From Hansfordia pulvinata (taxonomy: Eukaryota > Ascomycota > Sordariomycetes > Xylariales): a stretch of 64,000 nucleotides of DNA. The first letter of the stretch is position 1, and each line of letters starts with the position of its first letter. Below the pieces are notes generated by a model. The model was not told the DNA's origin and ran no database searches. It worked only from the letters and a program-made list of their open reading frames with translations. The stretch spans positions 124,001-188,000 of the forward strand of contig BJKQ01000022.1 of assembly GCA_006538405.1 (NCBI GenBank). The letters are read 5' to 3'. The position numbers and the translations under genes are program-made. This document shows, in pieces, positions 10,828 through 20,614 of the stretch.

Positions 10828-11825
10828 TCACCGGCAGCGGAGCATGCTGGACGTGTCGTCGGATGCGCTTTCAACGATGTCGAACCGGTACTCCATCTCG
10901 ATTGAAGGCCCGACTTCGGCCTTGCCAAAAAGCGTTTTGAGGTCTCCGTCTCCGTTCAGCCGCTGCTCGTAGTCCTGCCGACGTTCTCGCCCAGGTTCCG
11001 GATGGCCCGGTGGTCCGCTTCGGCGCCCGCGCTGTGCTTGGCGCCGAAGGTCAGCTTGAAGACGGGGCCGTCCTGCCGCCGGTCCAGCCCGCGGGCGCCG
11101 TGCCGGACCGTCGCCGTGCCGCTGCTGCTCCCGTCGGCACGCACTCTCACGACGTGGTCCGTCTCGACCCCATCCTCGCCGCCAGCCGCCCGCACCCCTC
11201 GCATGTCAATGCGCAGGCCCCCGGAACTCTCGTCGAGCCCTCGCCTGCCAACGGCCTCGGCGTCATCGAGGTCCTCCCGGACCTCGAGCCCCCGGACCTC
11301 GAACCCCCCACGGCGCAGCCCGTTCCGTATCGCCAGCACCGAGGCCTGCTGCCTGCTGCCCCTGCCCCTGCCTCCGTCGCCGCTGCGCCGACTGACGACC
11401 GGCCCGCTGGCCCCCTCGACCATGGCGCCCTGCGAGTGCAGGCGGTGCGTCTCGACGGCCAGGACGGCGGAGGCGGTGAAGAGGCCGGCGGCCACGGCGG
11501 CGGCGCCGAGACAGCGAGCGTCGTGGCGCGCCTCGGGCCAGCGGATCTTGCAGGCGCCCCAGGCGGCGCCGCCGACCATGCCGCCGGACAGGACCCAGGC
11601 CTGGAAGTGCTCAGGGACGGCGCGGAAGACATTGACGCCCGTGTTGATGGCGGCGCAGACCTCGAAGAAGCCCGGGGTCCGGGCGGAGAGGGCCGTCGTG
11701 GTGGTCGTGGTGGTGCGCGGGGACAGGAGGGGTGTCAGGGCCAGGGCGGTTTCCGGGGCGGGCGTGGCGGCTGCGCTGGTGCTGCTTGCCAGGCAGAGGG
11801 CTGTCAGGGGGAGGGTGCTCTTCAT
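10828..11825 (-). CDS. hypothetical secreted or membrane protein
   Basis: Function not recognised. The ATG at 11825 starts a signal-peptide-like N-terminus (MKSTLPLTALCLASSTSAAA) followed by a Thr-rich stretch. Two hydrophobic segments lie near residues 80-100 and 105-130 (GGMVGGAAWGA; LGAAAVAAGLFTASAVLAV). The rest is soluble, Arg/Gly-rich, with a C-terminal part of VFKLTFGAKHS character. The frame stops early at 10956, but one extra base near 10975-10978 extends it through DYEQRLNGDGDLKTLFGKA and EMEYRFDIVES to TGA at 10828. The added part has better codon use and a coherent sequence, so I take the longer 332 aa version. It is the first of several short secreted-type genes in this interval. 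Confidence 0.6.
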
Positions 11826-13082
11826 TGTTGGATGCTCTGAATTTGTTGATCTGCTTAGATGGATCATGGGGGTAGGGGCCGACGGTCTACACTGAGAGAT
11901 GGGCGGTCTGTCGACGGGGTTTGGGCTTTATGCGTCTTGCTCGCTTGGCCGACACAGGCTTCATCGCAAGGGCGAAGGTGAAAATTCTGGTCTCTGGCTG
12001 ACTGAGAATCAGACTCCCTGTGTCCACCCACATCGTGGAGCGTCGAGAAACCTGCTCATCGCCTCTCCCATCTCGCCCCAGTCAGCAGCTCACCCACAGC
12101 AGGGCGTCCCGCGTGGCTGACGTGGGCGAAAGTGTTCAGGGCGGAGCGAGTGGCGAGTCTGGGGTCTCTGTATAAAACGCCAGGCGGCGCCACCGTCAAA
12201 GATATTCTCGTCGTCCCCGGTGATCTGCCTCGTCTCCCGGCAAGCGGCGTCTGCCGGCACTTGAGCCGCACAGCGAGCGCTCGGCGTGTCAAGGGGTCGT
12301 GTGGTGGGTGGTGGGGCTTGTTTGCCGCCAGGCCAAGTGAGATCCGCTGCACTTTGGGGCGGGAGAGACGACCTCTGCGGCGCTTTAAGTGGGAACCTGC
12401 GCAAACGTGCTCAGTGGGCTCTGGTTCGGTCGATCGGGAGCCGGCGGGGGCCTGTCAACAGGCTATCCTTGCAACGGTCGTTAGCCTGGAGCTTGGTGGA
12501 CGCCGGGTGGCGAGCTGAGTCTCTATGATGCTGGCAGGCGGCGGCTGTGACGATGCGCAGAGTTGTGAGCGGGTTGCTGGACGTCTTGTGCGGAATGCAA
12601 GCGGGATCTTCGTTCTCCTGGTTTTTCAAGTCTCCCACTTCCAAGCTCTATTTTTTCGTTTCTTGTCTTCTCGAGCCGAGGGCTGTCCTCGTCTGGGAAT
12701 GCCAAGTCTGTGTGGCAAAACAGAAAGTATGGCTTTTGGATGGCAGAGGCATTGTCATTCAAGTCGGCAATCTTGGCAGGGCCGGGGTTTACGAGTATAG
12801 CGTCTTGACTGCTAAGATGGCTTTCGATGCACAAACCCACTCTTCGATCACGAGTTTCTTGTTAGACATGGCCGCCCCCCGCTGAACGATGCCGCTAATA
12901 CTGCATTTAAAGAAACTCCTAAACTGCCTAAACTAACGACTCCAGTCCTGACGCATGCTGATCAAGCCCGGGGGAAAAAAATACCACGACGCCGACGGCC
13001 AGGCACACCCAAACGAACCCCCCCCCCCCCCCCCCCAACCCTCCAAGTCTCCCGCCGAACTCCCTGATCGACCAGAGCCCCA
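11826..13082. other. intergenic, includes long poly-C tract
   Basis: Promoter of the minus-strand secreted-protein gene, then about 1 kb with no supported gene, then the 3' flank of the J-domain gene. A TATAAAA-like element at about 12170 (tgtataaaacg) has no recognisable downstream gene. The poly-C tract at 13018-13036 lies at the right end. Confidence 0.55.
13018..13036. repeat. 19-base C homopolymer
   Basis: Uninterrupted run of 19 C residues about 50 bases beyond the stop codon of the J-domain gene, on its 3' side. Confidence 0.9.
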
Positions 13083-14011
13083 TTATGCCGCCGCCGATGC
13101 GGCTCTAGCCTCCTGCATGCCCATGCGGTGGGCGACGAAGCGCTCGACGAGCCCCTCGCGGCCGCGGGCCCGGGCGCGGCGGTCGGCGGCCCCGAGGAGG
13201 CCGGCGCGGGCGAGGGCGTCGCGGGCGTCGAGCTGGCGGCGCAGGCGGCGGGCGACGTGGTCCATGCGGGCGAGCTGGCCGGCGGCGGCGACGAGGGCGA
13301 AGACGGCCAGGACGGCGGCGAAGACGCGGTTGCGGAGGAAGAGGCCCCTGCTCTGCTTTTGCGCCTGCCGCCCCTCGCAGCCGCCTGCCCCCAGGCCCCC
13401 CCGCTGCTGTGGCTGCGGGTGTCCTCCCAGCAGGCCTGGTAGAACGCCCCCGGTCCCTGGCGGTGCTGAGCCCGGCCGGCGGGGTGGTGGGGGGCCCGAC
13501 GATGATGGTCATGATGACGATGGGGGACGTCGTGGTGATGCCAACCGGCGCCGGCGGCGTCGTAGGCGCGGCGGCGGGCGGGGTCGGACAGGATGCGGTG
13601 GGCGGCGACGGCGAGGCGGTAGCGCTCGACGCGGACGGGCCGGGGCAGGTCGTGGTAGGTGTTGTGGGACCAGCGGTCCGGGTGGTAGACCTTGACGAGC
13701 TCGGAGAAGCGGCGCGCGGTGTACGGCGCCGCCCGGTCCGCCATCTCCATGATGCCGTACGGCGTGCAGTTGTCGCGGGCCGGCCAGCGGAGCAGCGTCG
13801 ACTCGGCTGCCGCTGCTGCCGCGGATGAGGAGCAGTAAGACGAGGAGGAAGAGGAGGAGGAGGAGGGGGAGGAGTAAGGGGAGAAGGAGGTCGACGAGAA
13901 CGAGGACGACGGGCTGGCCCTCCTGGGGTGGTGCTTTCTGTTCTCGTACTCGGGCTGCTTGCGGCGCACCATGTTGGCTGCCCGCGCCGAGGCTTGTCGT
14001 ACCGGCGACAT
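13083..14011 (-). CDS. J-domain (DnaJ/Hsp40) protein, probably mitochondrial membrane
   Basis: Hsp70 co-chaperone of the J-domain-only type. The ATG at 14011 opens an Arg/Ser/Ala-rich N-terminus with few acidic residues, resembling a mitochondrial presequence. The J domain spans about residues 82-150 with the HPD motif at 110-112 (VYHPDRW) and ILSDPARRRAYD. The original frame after WEDTRSHSSGG runs into Ser/Pro-rich nonsense. Adding one base near the seven-C run at 13396-13402 gives a hydrophobic segment (RNRVFAAVLAVFALVAAAG) and a charged coiled tail (ARRLRRQLDARDALARAG) ending at TAA 13083, for 309 aa. That matches the layout of fungal J proteins with a membrane anchor after the J domain. 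The exact position of the missing base is uncertain; the J domain itself is clear. Confidence 0.82.
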
Positions 14012-15678
14012 GATCGTGTAAGATGGGCGTGTGCCGTCTGTCTGAGAATGAGAACGTAGATGCCGAGGTTGAAATACTGCCGCCGCCGCTGATACTGCCA
14101 GAGAGAGACCTTGAGGCTTCTCACGCCTCCCGACCGTCCATACCCGCCGCCGCCCCGACTGCCAGGACCGCCCGGGTTTAAATGCTGGGCTCGAGGCCGT
14201 CGCCGGCCCCTCACCCCGCGACACGCCTGAGCATGTTTGCGAGCGTTAGGCATTTAGCGCGGGAGCAGGGCGAAGGGGGCTGCGACACGGCGGATCGCGT
14301 CCCGGGAGGGAGTGAGTGAGTGAGGGAGTGAGTGAGCAAGTTTGCGAGCGTTGGCCGATGGATCTGCATATCTACCGCTCACACGGCTCAACCTGGGGAC
14401 CCCCCCCCCGGGCTCTTCCGCTTCCCCACAGCGCGGCCCGCCACCCTGATGGTGAGTCTGACAGGAACCGGGGCGCCCATCGTGGACTGCAGATCAGTGC
14501 GCGCACCCACGGACGCGCGCGGGGTCGGGGATAAGGCGCGGGCCATGACGTAGAAGTTAGAACGGGCCTGCCCGACAGCTGTGGCTGCGCCGCGCTGGTC
14601 CGTCGAAGCGAGCACGTGACGAGGCGGGCGGGTTTCGCGAATCGACTGCCTGGCAAGCCCACTGTGGCACCTCTGGCCACGGGAGAGAGAGGCCGCCGTC
14701 AGGCTGTGTCGTGCCCGTCCGAAGAGCCGAGGTTGGATGTCGTGGACCAGGCCTGGCCCGGCTTCGCCGATGGGCCTCCTTTAATGTTGTGACCACTAAC
14801 AGCTTGTGACTCTCGTATAAAGCTAATAAATACGTCTGTCATGTTGAGCCGCATGCTCAGACCCTCGCTACACTGGTCCATTTGTGATTGGAACTTGAAG
14901 AAGGGGTGGGAGGTCTTAGGGATTATCCATCCGAGGTCTGGAGGGGGGGGAAAGGTTTACTTATTTATTTACCCGTCGCGACCTGGCGAGACTCGGCAGT
15001 CAGTCAAACTCGACAAGTTTCTCTGAATCATCAGTAGGCAGGAGGAATCACGCTGCCTGACGACGTCCATTCCGCCCCTTGAAGAGAAGGCCAAACACCC
15101 GAGCGGTCCTATCCCGAGGGCCAAGGCAACAGATCGCGCTGATCATGCTAGGAACTTTGGCAAATACGTCCGGTCACTTTGTCATCCAGCTGTTTTGCCG
15201 CGCAGGGTCCGAGTTCGGTCGTATGTCCGGCCGGCCTTACGTGCGGCTTCACGTGCTGTCTTGCCACCGGTCTTACGCCCGTTGCTATAACGATACGTAA
15301 TTCTACGTTGGAAGGATGAGCAGAGGCATAATTGTTATGTCCGCTTGACTGTAAGGACGTTATGCTTAACTGTAAGGGCGTTATAAAGAAAACTCCTTCT
15401 AAAGACAGCCATGGGAATACCCTCAAATCGCCACCCGGCTGTGACAGCTTCCAGCCACAGATTCAAAAATTCGAACCATGTTGAGACAGCTAGTAGAATC
15501 AGCACAGTGGCTGGATGAACCAGAGCTCCGTGAACATTATAAAACAGGACAGCCATCTCGCTAGGTAAAGAAAGCTCCAACCATCCTACGTTCTCACCAC
15601 ACCCGCCAATCACAACCTCCAAACCATCCAGAATTCAAGAAGAAGGAAACGGATCTTGGCCGGACCATTCTTCTCACC
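14012..15678. other. intergenic, gene-poor
   Basis: Promoter of the J-domain gene, then about 1.5 kb without a supported gene. It contains a GAGT/GAGTGA simple repeat at 14308-14336 and a 13-base sequence gtttgcgagcgtt that occurs twice (about 14232 and 14340). A TATAAAA element at 15538-15544 serves the next gene. Confidence 0.55.
15538..15544 (+). promoter_or_regulatory. TATA box of the small secreted-protein gene at 15679
   Basis: TATAAAA lies 135 bases upstream of the ATG at 15679, a normal distance for a fungal core promoter with a short leader. Confidence 0.5.
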
Positions 15679-16076
15679 ATGAAGTTCTCTCCGTGTCTGG
15701 CCGCTCTCGGCCTTTGGGTCCAGACCAGCCTCGCCGCGTCGTGGGCCGGCGTCGAGACCCGATCCGGCATCTTTTATCAGAACATCGAGTCCGGCCACAG
15801 GCATCTCGAGCTGCGAACCAGAGGAGAACAAAACCCGCCGGTCGGAGTCGCCTGGGTCGACCTGCAAAGCCGCCTGGCCAACGCCAAGGGCAAGGTGACC
15901 AGCGACGACACGAGAGCGCGCAAGGTCATACTACACACCCTCTACAACGGCGTGGACTTCAGCTGCTGGGCGACGGTCCTCGAGATGAACAGGCACAAGT
16001 TCGTCCGGGCCATCTCGGCCGAGGAGCCCCCTTTGACTGGATCGACATCGAGATACAAGCCTTGGACGACTCATAG
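15679..16076 (+). CDS. small secreted protein, unknown function
   Basis: Not recognised. MKFSPCLAALGLWVQTSLAA is a clear signal peptide with likely cleavage after Ala20. The mature part has one Cys (FSCWAT) and conserved-looking hydrophobic stretches (VGVAWVDLQSRLANAKGKV). The frame as given runs on into a basic tail. Adding one C to the five-C run 16027-16031 instead gives EEPPFDWIDIEIQALDDS and TAG at 16076, for 132 aa. The acidic, well-formed ending and shared error pattern support this shorter form. A TATA box lies 135 bases upstream. Could be an effector-like secreted protein; no motif proves it. Confidence 0.6.
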
Positions 16077-17055
16077 GATGTGGGCTGGATCGGACTCGAA
16101 AACACAGAGCGGAGCCGGGCGCCTGTTGCCACTGAGACGCGTGTCCTGGGTCAAGTCCGAGGGTGGCGGAATTCTCAGGCGTGCGAGCACTTGATCAATC
16201 AAGGACTTCTGACTCATACATCGCTACAAGGGTCGGATCTCACCGTGGCCCCGCGCGCCATGTACATACAAATCCGAACACGCAATATATCTAGACAGGC
16301 GTCTGAGCCGATTGCTAGTTGCCTATTGCTAGTTGCTACTTCTACAGCCACTCCTCGTGCATGGTTTCTGCCAGGAGAGCTCGAATTGTATCATCAAACG
16401 AACCACAAGGAGCAACGGCCGTAAACCTCACACCCCCCCCCCCCCCCCCCCCCCCCCGGACTATTGAAACGAGAAAAGCGGGCTAAACTTCGCGAGCGCC
16501 ACACCTTTCGGTGAACAGGAGACCTAGGACGAAAGCTGTGGCGTTTGCAATGGCGGAGAACGGCCTGACCGACAATGGCGCAGAACAGCCTGACCGATCC
16601 AAGGGCTCCGAGCTGTTATGACCCCAAGGCGAGAACTTTCGGATCCTTGCGTGCGACTCCGAGACACATCCAAGCAAGGCGCGGAGCTTCCGCGAGTACA
16701 GGCTGTCGAGTTGTGCATGGTCAATGCTGTGGCGAGGACCCTCAGTGGCTCCCGAAACAACGGCTTCGCCTTCACACCAGCGTCTGCCTGTGTGCTAGCT
16801 GGCCTCGAGTGCTGCTGCAAAAGTTCCCGAAGAGTCAAGTGTCAGAGGCCACGCTGTGGCGTGTGAGTTGTCTGTGCTGAAGAGGAGGCCCAGCCCCGAT
16901 ATAAAACTAGCTCAATATGATACACGATGTTCCAACCTGTAGTTCAAATCCAACACTGCCGCCGGAGCGCCGCCCAGTCTGAAGACGAGCCCACGCCCGG
17001 TCTGAAGACAAGCCCTCGCTCGTCTCAAAGGGGCACCTTCACGGAGGCACCCCGC
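16077..17055. other. convergent intergenic region with long poly-C
   Basis: Between two convergent small secreted-protein genes. Contains the duplicated phrase gattgctagttgcctattgc at 16310-16335 and the 25-base C tract. No gene supported. Confidence 0.55.
16433..16457. repeat. 25-base C homopolymer
   Basis: Uninterrupted run of 25 C residues in the intergenic space, about 360 bases beyond the stop of the secreted-protein gene at 15679-16076. Confidence 0.9.
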
Positions 17056-17566
17056 TCAACACTTGAAGCCGCACAGGATGCTGTACATGATCTGGTCCTG
17101 GCCCTGGTCGTTCTTGGCGGGCGAGCCGCAGTCGCCGCCGGGGAACTTGGAGTTCTTACCCTGCATGACCTTGGTGTCGGTCTCGCAGTTCTTGCCGGTG
17201 AAGCCGGTGCAGGAGTTGCCGTAGGTGCCGTCGCCCCAGGTCTTGACACTCTTGATGCCGTTCTCAAAGGTCTGGCAAGTGCCGTCGCACTGTTTGCCGG
17301 TGGTTTTTTTAAAAGGTTAGCATGGCCAGATCAAGGGGGCTGCCAGGGGAGGGGGGGGGGTTGCTCACGTTGCCCTTGACCTCACCCGAGGGAGTGCCCG
17401 AGCAGTCGTTGCTCTGGTACCACTTGGTGCACTGTCCGTTGACGGCGCCCGGGTGGCCGTTGCAGTTTGTGAGGCGAGGGACCAGGCCGGGCGTGATGAT
17501 GGCGGCGTGGACGGTGGCAGCCTCGGCGACGAGGAGGAGGAGCAGAGTCTGGACGTTGGCGAGCAT
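17056..17566 (-). CDS. small cysteine-rich secreted protein (10 Cys)
   Basis: The ATG at 17566 starts a signal peptide (MLANVQTLLLLLVAEAATVH, cleavage near AA22). A 79 nt intron at 17290-17368 (GTGAGC, branch GCTAAC, AAACAG) joins EVKGN to CDGTCQTF. The 143 aa product has ten cysteines: TNC, GQC, NDC, then CDGTC, NSC, KNC, GDC and LCGFKC at the end. Even cysteine number, signal peptide and short length are typical of disulfide-stabilised fungal secreted proteins, including effector-like proteins. No enzyme family was recognised. TATAAG lies about 160 bases upstream of the ATG. Splice prediction is strong because the intron contains a stop and the downstream frame is cysteine-rich. Confidence 0.8.
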
Positions 17567-17723
17567 GGTGGATGTTGATAGAACTAGAGTGAGTTTCCAG
17601 GAAATGGGAAAAACGAGAGTGTGGATAGTAGGGCGAAGAAGATGATTATGTTGCTGCTGGCTATGAAGCTGGTGATGCTGATGCTGATGATGGTGCTACC
17701 GACTCCGAGCATGCGCACGGCTT

Positions 17724-17729
17724 CTTATA
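17724..17729 (-). promoter_or_regulatory. TATA-like element of the 10-Cys gene
   Basis: TATAAG on the minus strand about 160 bases upstream of the ATG at 17566. Confidence 0.4.
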
Positions 17730-18300
17730 CGCCAAATGCCGTCTGAGGTTATGAATCATACTGCCTCATTCAAGACTCCAATCGCATCGTGTTGCTGTTT
17801 CTTGCATTTACAGATCAAAAATCGCAACATGTTGCCGTTTTGGGCTTCTCTCCCCCTCGCACATGATCCTGTCGGGGTCCGATATGTATGACTTGGGTCC
17901 CGAGATTCGGTGCTCTCGTATGCCAAGCCAGGCTTTATTCTCAGGGTGACTCTTGGTGAGAATCCTCGAGCTGGGGTCAAATCAGGGTCCATTTTGCCGA
18001 CGACGCTGAAGACTGCTCGGCAGGAGCCCGGGTTTAGTAGGTGACAAAGCTTCCCTTTCCAATTCCAGGGCATGACAGGGTGCGGCTTAGCTGGGATCGA
18101 CCTGCGCCGGGGTTTATTCGACCGCGCCAGGCTGAAGTGGCCTGAATACTGCCCAAGTCGCCCCCGGACTCGTTCAGGCGGCAGCAGTGAATAAAATGGA
18201 AGCAGAATGGAAGTGATGACATGAAGGTCTTACAGACACTAGCCAGTAATTTTATCTTCGCCCCGTGAGTGGCAGCATGTTGGTGTCGGTGCCAGAATGC

Positions 18301-18352
18301 TGAGGTCCAGACAGTCGATTTACGAATGACTGAGGTCCAGACAGTCGATTTA
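18301..18352. repeat. two-copy direct repeat, 30-base period
   Basis: tgaggtccagacagtcgatt appears at 18301 and again at 18331, identical over 22 bases, in intergenic DNA. Confidence 0.85.
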
Positions 18353-18602
18353 TCTAGTCACTCTTTGCAGCCGCTTCTTGGCGGCCTACTTCCTTCTCTG
18401 GTTTACTCAGCAGTTAGCCCGCATGTCTAAGCCGACGCTGACGAACACCCAGGGATATTTGCTTGCATGCAGGGGCGGGGTATAGAAGGACCAGAAGATG
18501 ATCAGTAAGGCGTCTACGATACGCACCAGACTTCTTCAGCAGACGTTCTTCTCCAGCAGACGTCCTCCTCTTCCTCCTTCTTCTTCTTCTCGTTCATCAC
18601 CA

Positions 18603-20012
18603 TCACGGCGGAACCCAGCCAATCTCCTCCATGGGCCAGGCGACCCAGGGGCGGTGCTCGTCGTCGAGCAGGGCCCAGACCCGGGCCAGCAGGAAGACGT
18701 CCCAGCCGTGCAGCCACTCGCGCTGCTGGGCGCCGCCGCCGACGGCGCCGAGGGCGACGAGGCTGTGGGCGAAGATGGCCAGGGCCTCCTGGCGGCCCTG
18801 GCGCACCAGCGGCATGAGCGAGTCGGCGACGTGGAAGTGCCAGAGGAACGCGCCGACGACGTCGAGGCGACGGGGGCGGGCCCTGGTGGTAGTGGTAGTA
18901 GCAGTAGCAGTAGCGGCCGTCGCGCTGCTCGCCGCCGCCGGGAGGGCCAGGCTCAGCGCGCACAGCAGCTCGGCGATGGCGGCGCGGTAGGTGGCCAGCA
19001 GGTCGGGGCCGAGGTCGGCGGCGCGGCGCTCGACCCGGTCCGACAGGTCGCGCAGGAGCTCGGGGCGCTGGCGCCCGGGCTCGTGCGCCTCGACCCAGCA
19101 CTCGGTGCCGTGGTTGATGATGGGGGCCAGCAGGCCCGAGTAAGGCGGCTGCTGCTGCTGCCCGCCCTCCTGCCTGTGGGTGGCGGGCTGCAGGCGGAAG
19201 AAGAGCTGCCGCACCCCGTTGACCAGGAAGATCCAGTCGGGCAGCGCGTCGTCGCCGGGTTGCTGGGGGGCCGTGGCGTCCCGAGGCTTGCCGAGTCCTG
19301 GGAGTGTATGACCGTGTCAGCTGGGGGTGTTTGTCGTTCCATTCCACCGAAGCGCCGAGCCACTCCTCGCCCTCCGGCTCTGTGATCCCCTCTCGTCATA
19401 CACACAGAGTACACTCACCCACGTAGATGGTGACGATGCTGAAGATCCACAGGTTCTCGCGCTCGCGGGCCAGCAGGGCGTCGTCGGCCATGCAGGCGGC
19501 GGCCTGGCGGCCAGCGGCCTCGTGGTGGGCGGCGGCGCGGGCGGCGTAGAGGTCGCGCTGGGGGCCCGGGGCGCGGTGGTGGGCGGTGTGGACGGCGGAC
19601 AGGGCGAGCAGGGCGCGCATGAGGAACTCGCAGCGGAAGGCGTTGCGGACGACGGCCGTGCGCCACAGGTCGCGGACGGCCGGGTCGTCGGCCAGGGTGG
19701 CCGCGGTCGCCGTGGTGAAGTTGTGCAGCAGCTCGAGGTCCAGCAGGTTCAGCTCCCCGGCGGCGCCGGCGGCCGTATTCGTCGTCGTCGCCGTCGCAGG
19801 CAGCGGAGAGAGGGCCGGGCCGGCGCGGCCGGGAGTGGTGGTGGTGGTGGCGGTGGTGGCATAGTCGCAGGGGACGCCGTGGGTGGTGCAGTGGCGGCAC
19901 GACGGCCGGGCCTCGTCGCACTTGATCTTCCTCCGCTTGCACGTGAGGCAGCCGGTGCGCGTCTTGCGGTGGGGCTTGCGTGCTGTGCTGCCGGGGCAGG
20001 AGAGGCAGCCAT
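18603..20012 (-). CDS. Zn(II)2Cys6 transcription factor, Upc2-like class
   Basis: Nuclear fungal regulator. The zinc cluster follows the start directly: GCLTCKRRKIKC, then C, C and C in SCRHCTTHGVPC. The rest (ELNLLDLELLHNFTT, FLMRALLALSAVH, ENLWIFSIVTIYVG, LPDWIFLVNG) resembles the sterol-uptake-control (Upc2) class of fungal zinc-cluster proteins. A 121 nt intron at 19298-19418 joins IYVG to LGKPRDA. The zinc-cluster frame has no ATG. The ATG at 20012 (MAASPAPAAQHASP) comes into frame if one base is added to the four-base G run 19971-19974 (C on the coding strand), giving 429 aa. Divergent from the RTA1-type gene across 602 bp holding two CGG-N-CCG palindromes. Class assignment is from pattern only; targets are unknown. 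Confidence 0.8.
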
Positions 20013-20198
20013 GATGCGAGGCGGGCGATGTGAGGCTGTTCGGGTCTGTGTAAATGAGCCCCGAATACGAGCCTGGGACCGAGTAAGGCGACGGGACACA
20101 GCCAGCGCACCACAGGAGACGTGCTATCCGAGGAATGCGAGGAACGAAGTCGAGGGCCCCCTTACAAGCATCTGGTGCAAGCGGGGCCGACTCTCGTA

Positions 20199-20209
20199 CT
20201 CGGTCCGAG
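20199..20209. promoter_or_regulatory. CGG-T-CCG palindrome, possible zinc-cluster site
   Basis: ctcggtccgag is an inverted CGG/CCG pair with one-base spacing. Dimeric Zn(II)2Cys6 proteins commonly bind such pairs. It is 187 bases from the regulator's ATG. Confidence 0.4.
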
Positions 20210-20286
20210 AAGCGAAAGATGCGGTCGCACCGCAGGACTGAGGGAGGCCCCACAACGCTGCCCGAACAGGCACATCGGAATCCCGT

Positions 20287-20299
20287 ACTCGGACCGAGT
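20287..20299. promoter_or_regulatory. CGG-A-CCG palindrome, possible zinc-cluster site
   Basis: actcggaccgagt is a perfect odd palindrome carrying the same CGG-N1-CCG core as the site at 20199, in the same divergent promoter. Confidence 0.45.
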
Positions 20300-20614
20300 C
20301 CGACCCGAGGAGCCTCACCACCCCTGGACCCCCTGATCTACCTATACCTAATCACAGCTGGAGGCGCAAGGCGCGGCGCAGCGCCCAGTCGCGCTCCACG
20401 GCTGGGCGTATCAAGACAGCAGATGGCTCCGGCGCGAGTGGCCTGGGGCCTTGCTCTCCAGAATAAATGCTCTCCCGACTTGGTACTTGACCAGGCCAGT
20501 CGGGTCTTTGAGCAGCTCTCGTCACATCGCTCTCCTCGTTGTCTCCTTCTTCTTCCCGGCCACCGTCATTCACTTCTGTCTTGACAGTGTCCTTGCTCGC
20601 CAGAGTCACACGCC

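Larger units (their letters stand above)
17567..18602. other. intergenic
   Basis: Promoter of the cysteine-rich gene (TATAAG on the minus strand at 17724-17729), then about 800 bases with no supported gene, a two-copy 30-base repeat at 18301-18352, and the 3' flank of the Upc2-like gene. Confidence 0.55.
20013..20614. promoter_or_regulatory. shared divergent promoter of Upc2-like and RTA1-like genes
   Basis: 602 bp separate the two divergent start codons. Two near-identical palindromes of CGG-N-CCG form lie inside it (20199-20209 and 20287-20299), each preceded by gta. No gene is supported within it. Confidence 0.55.

Noticed and set aside
18514..19385. Long plus-strand frames over the Upc2-like and antiporter genes
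   Set aside because: They mirror real genes on the other strand and have repetitive Gly/Arg/Ala composition.
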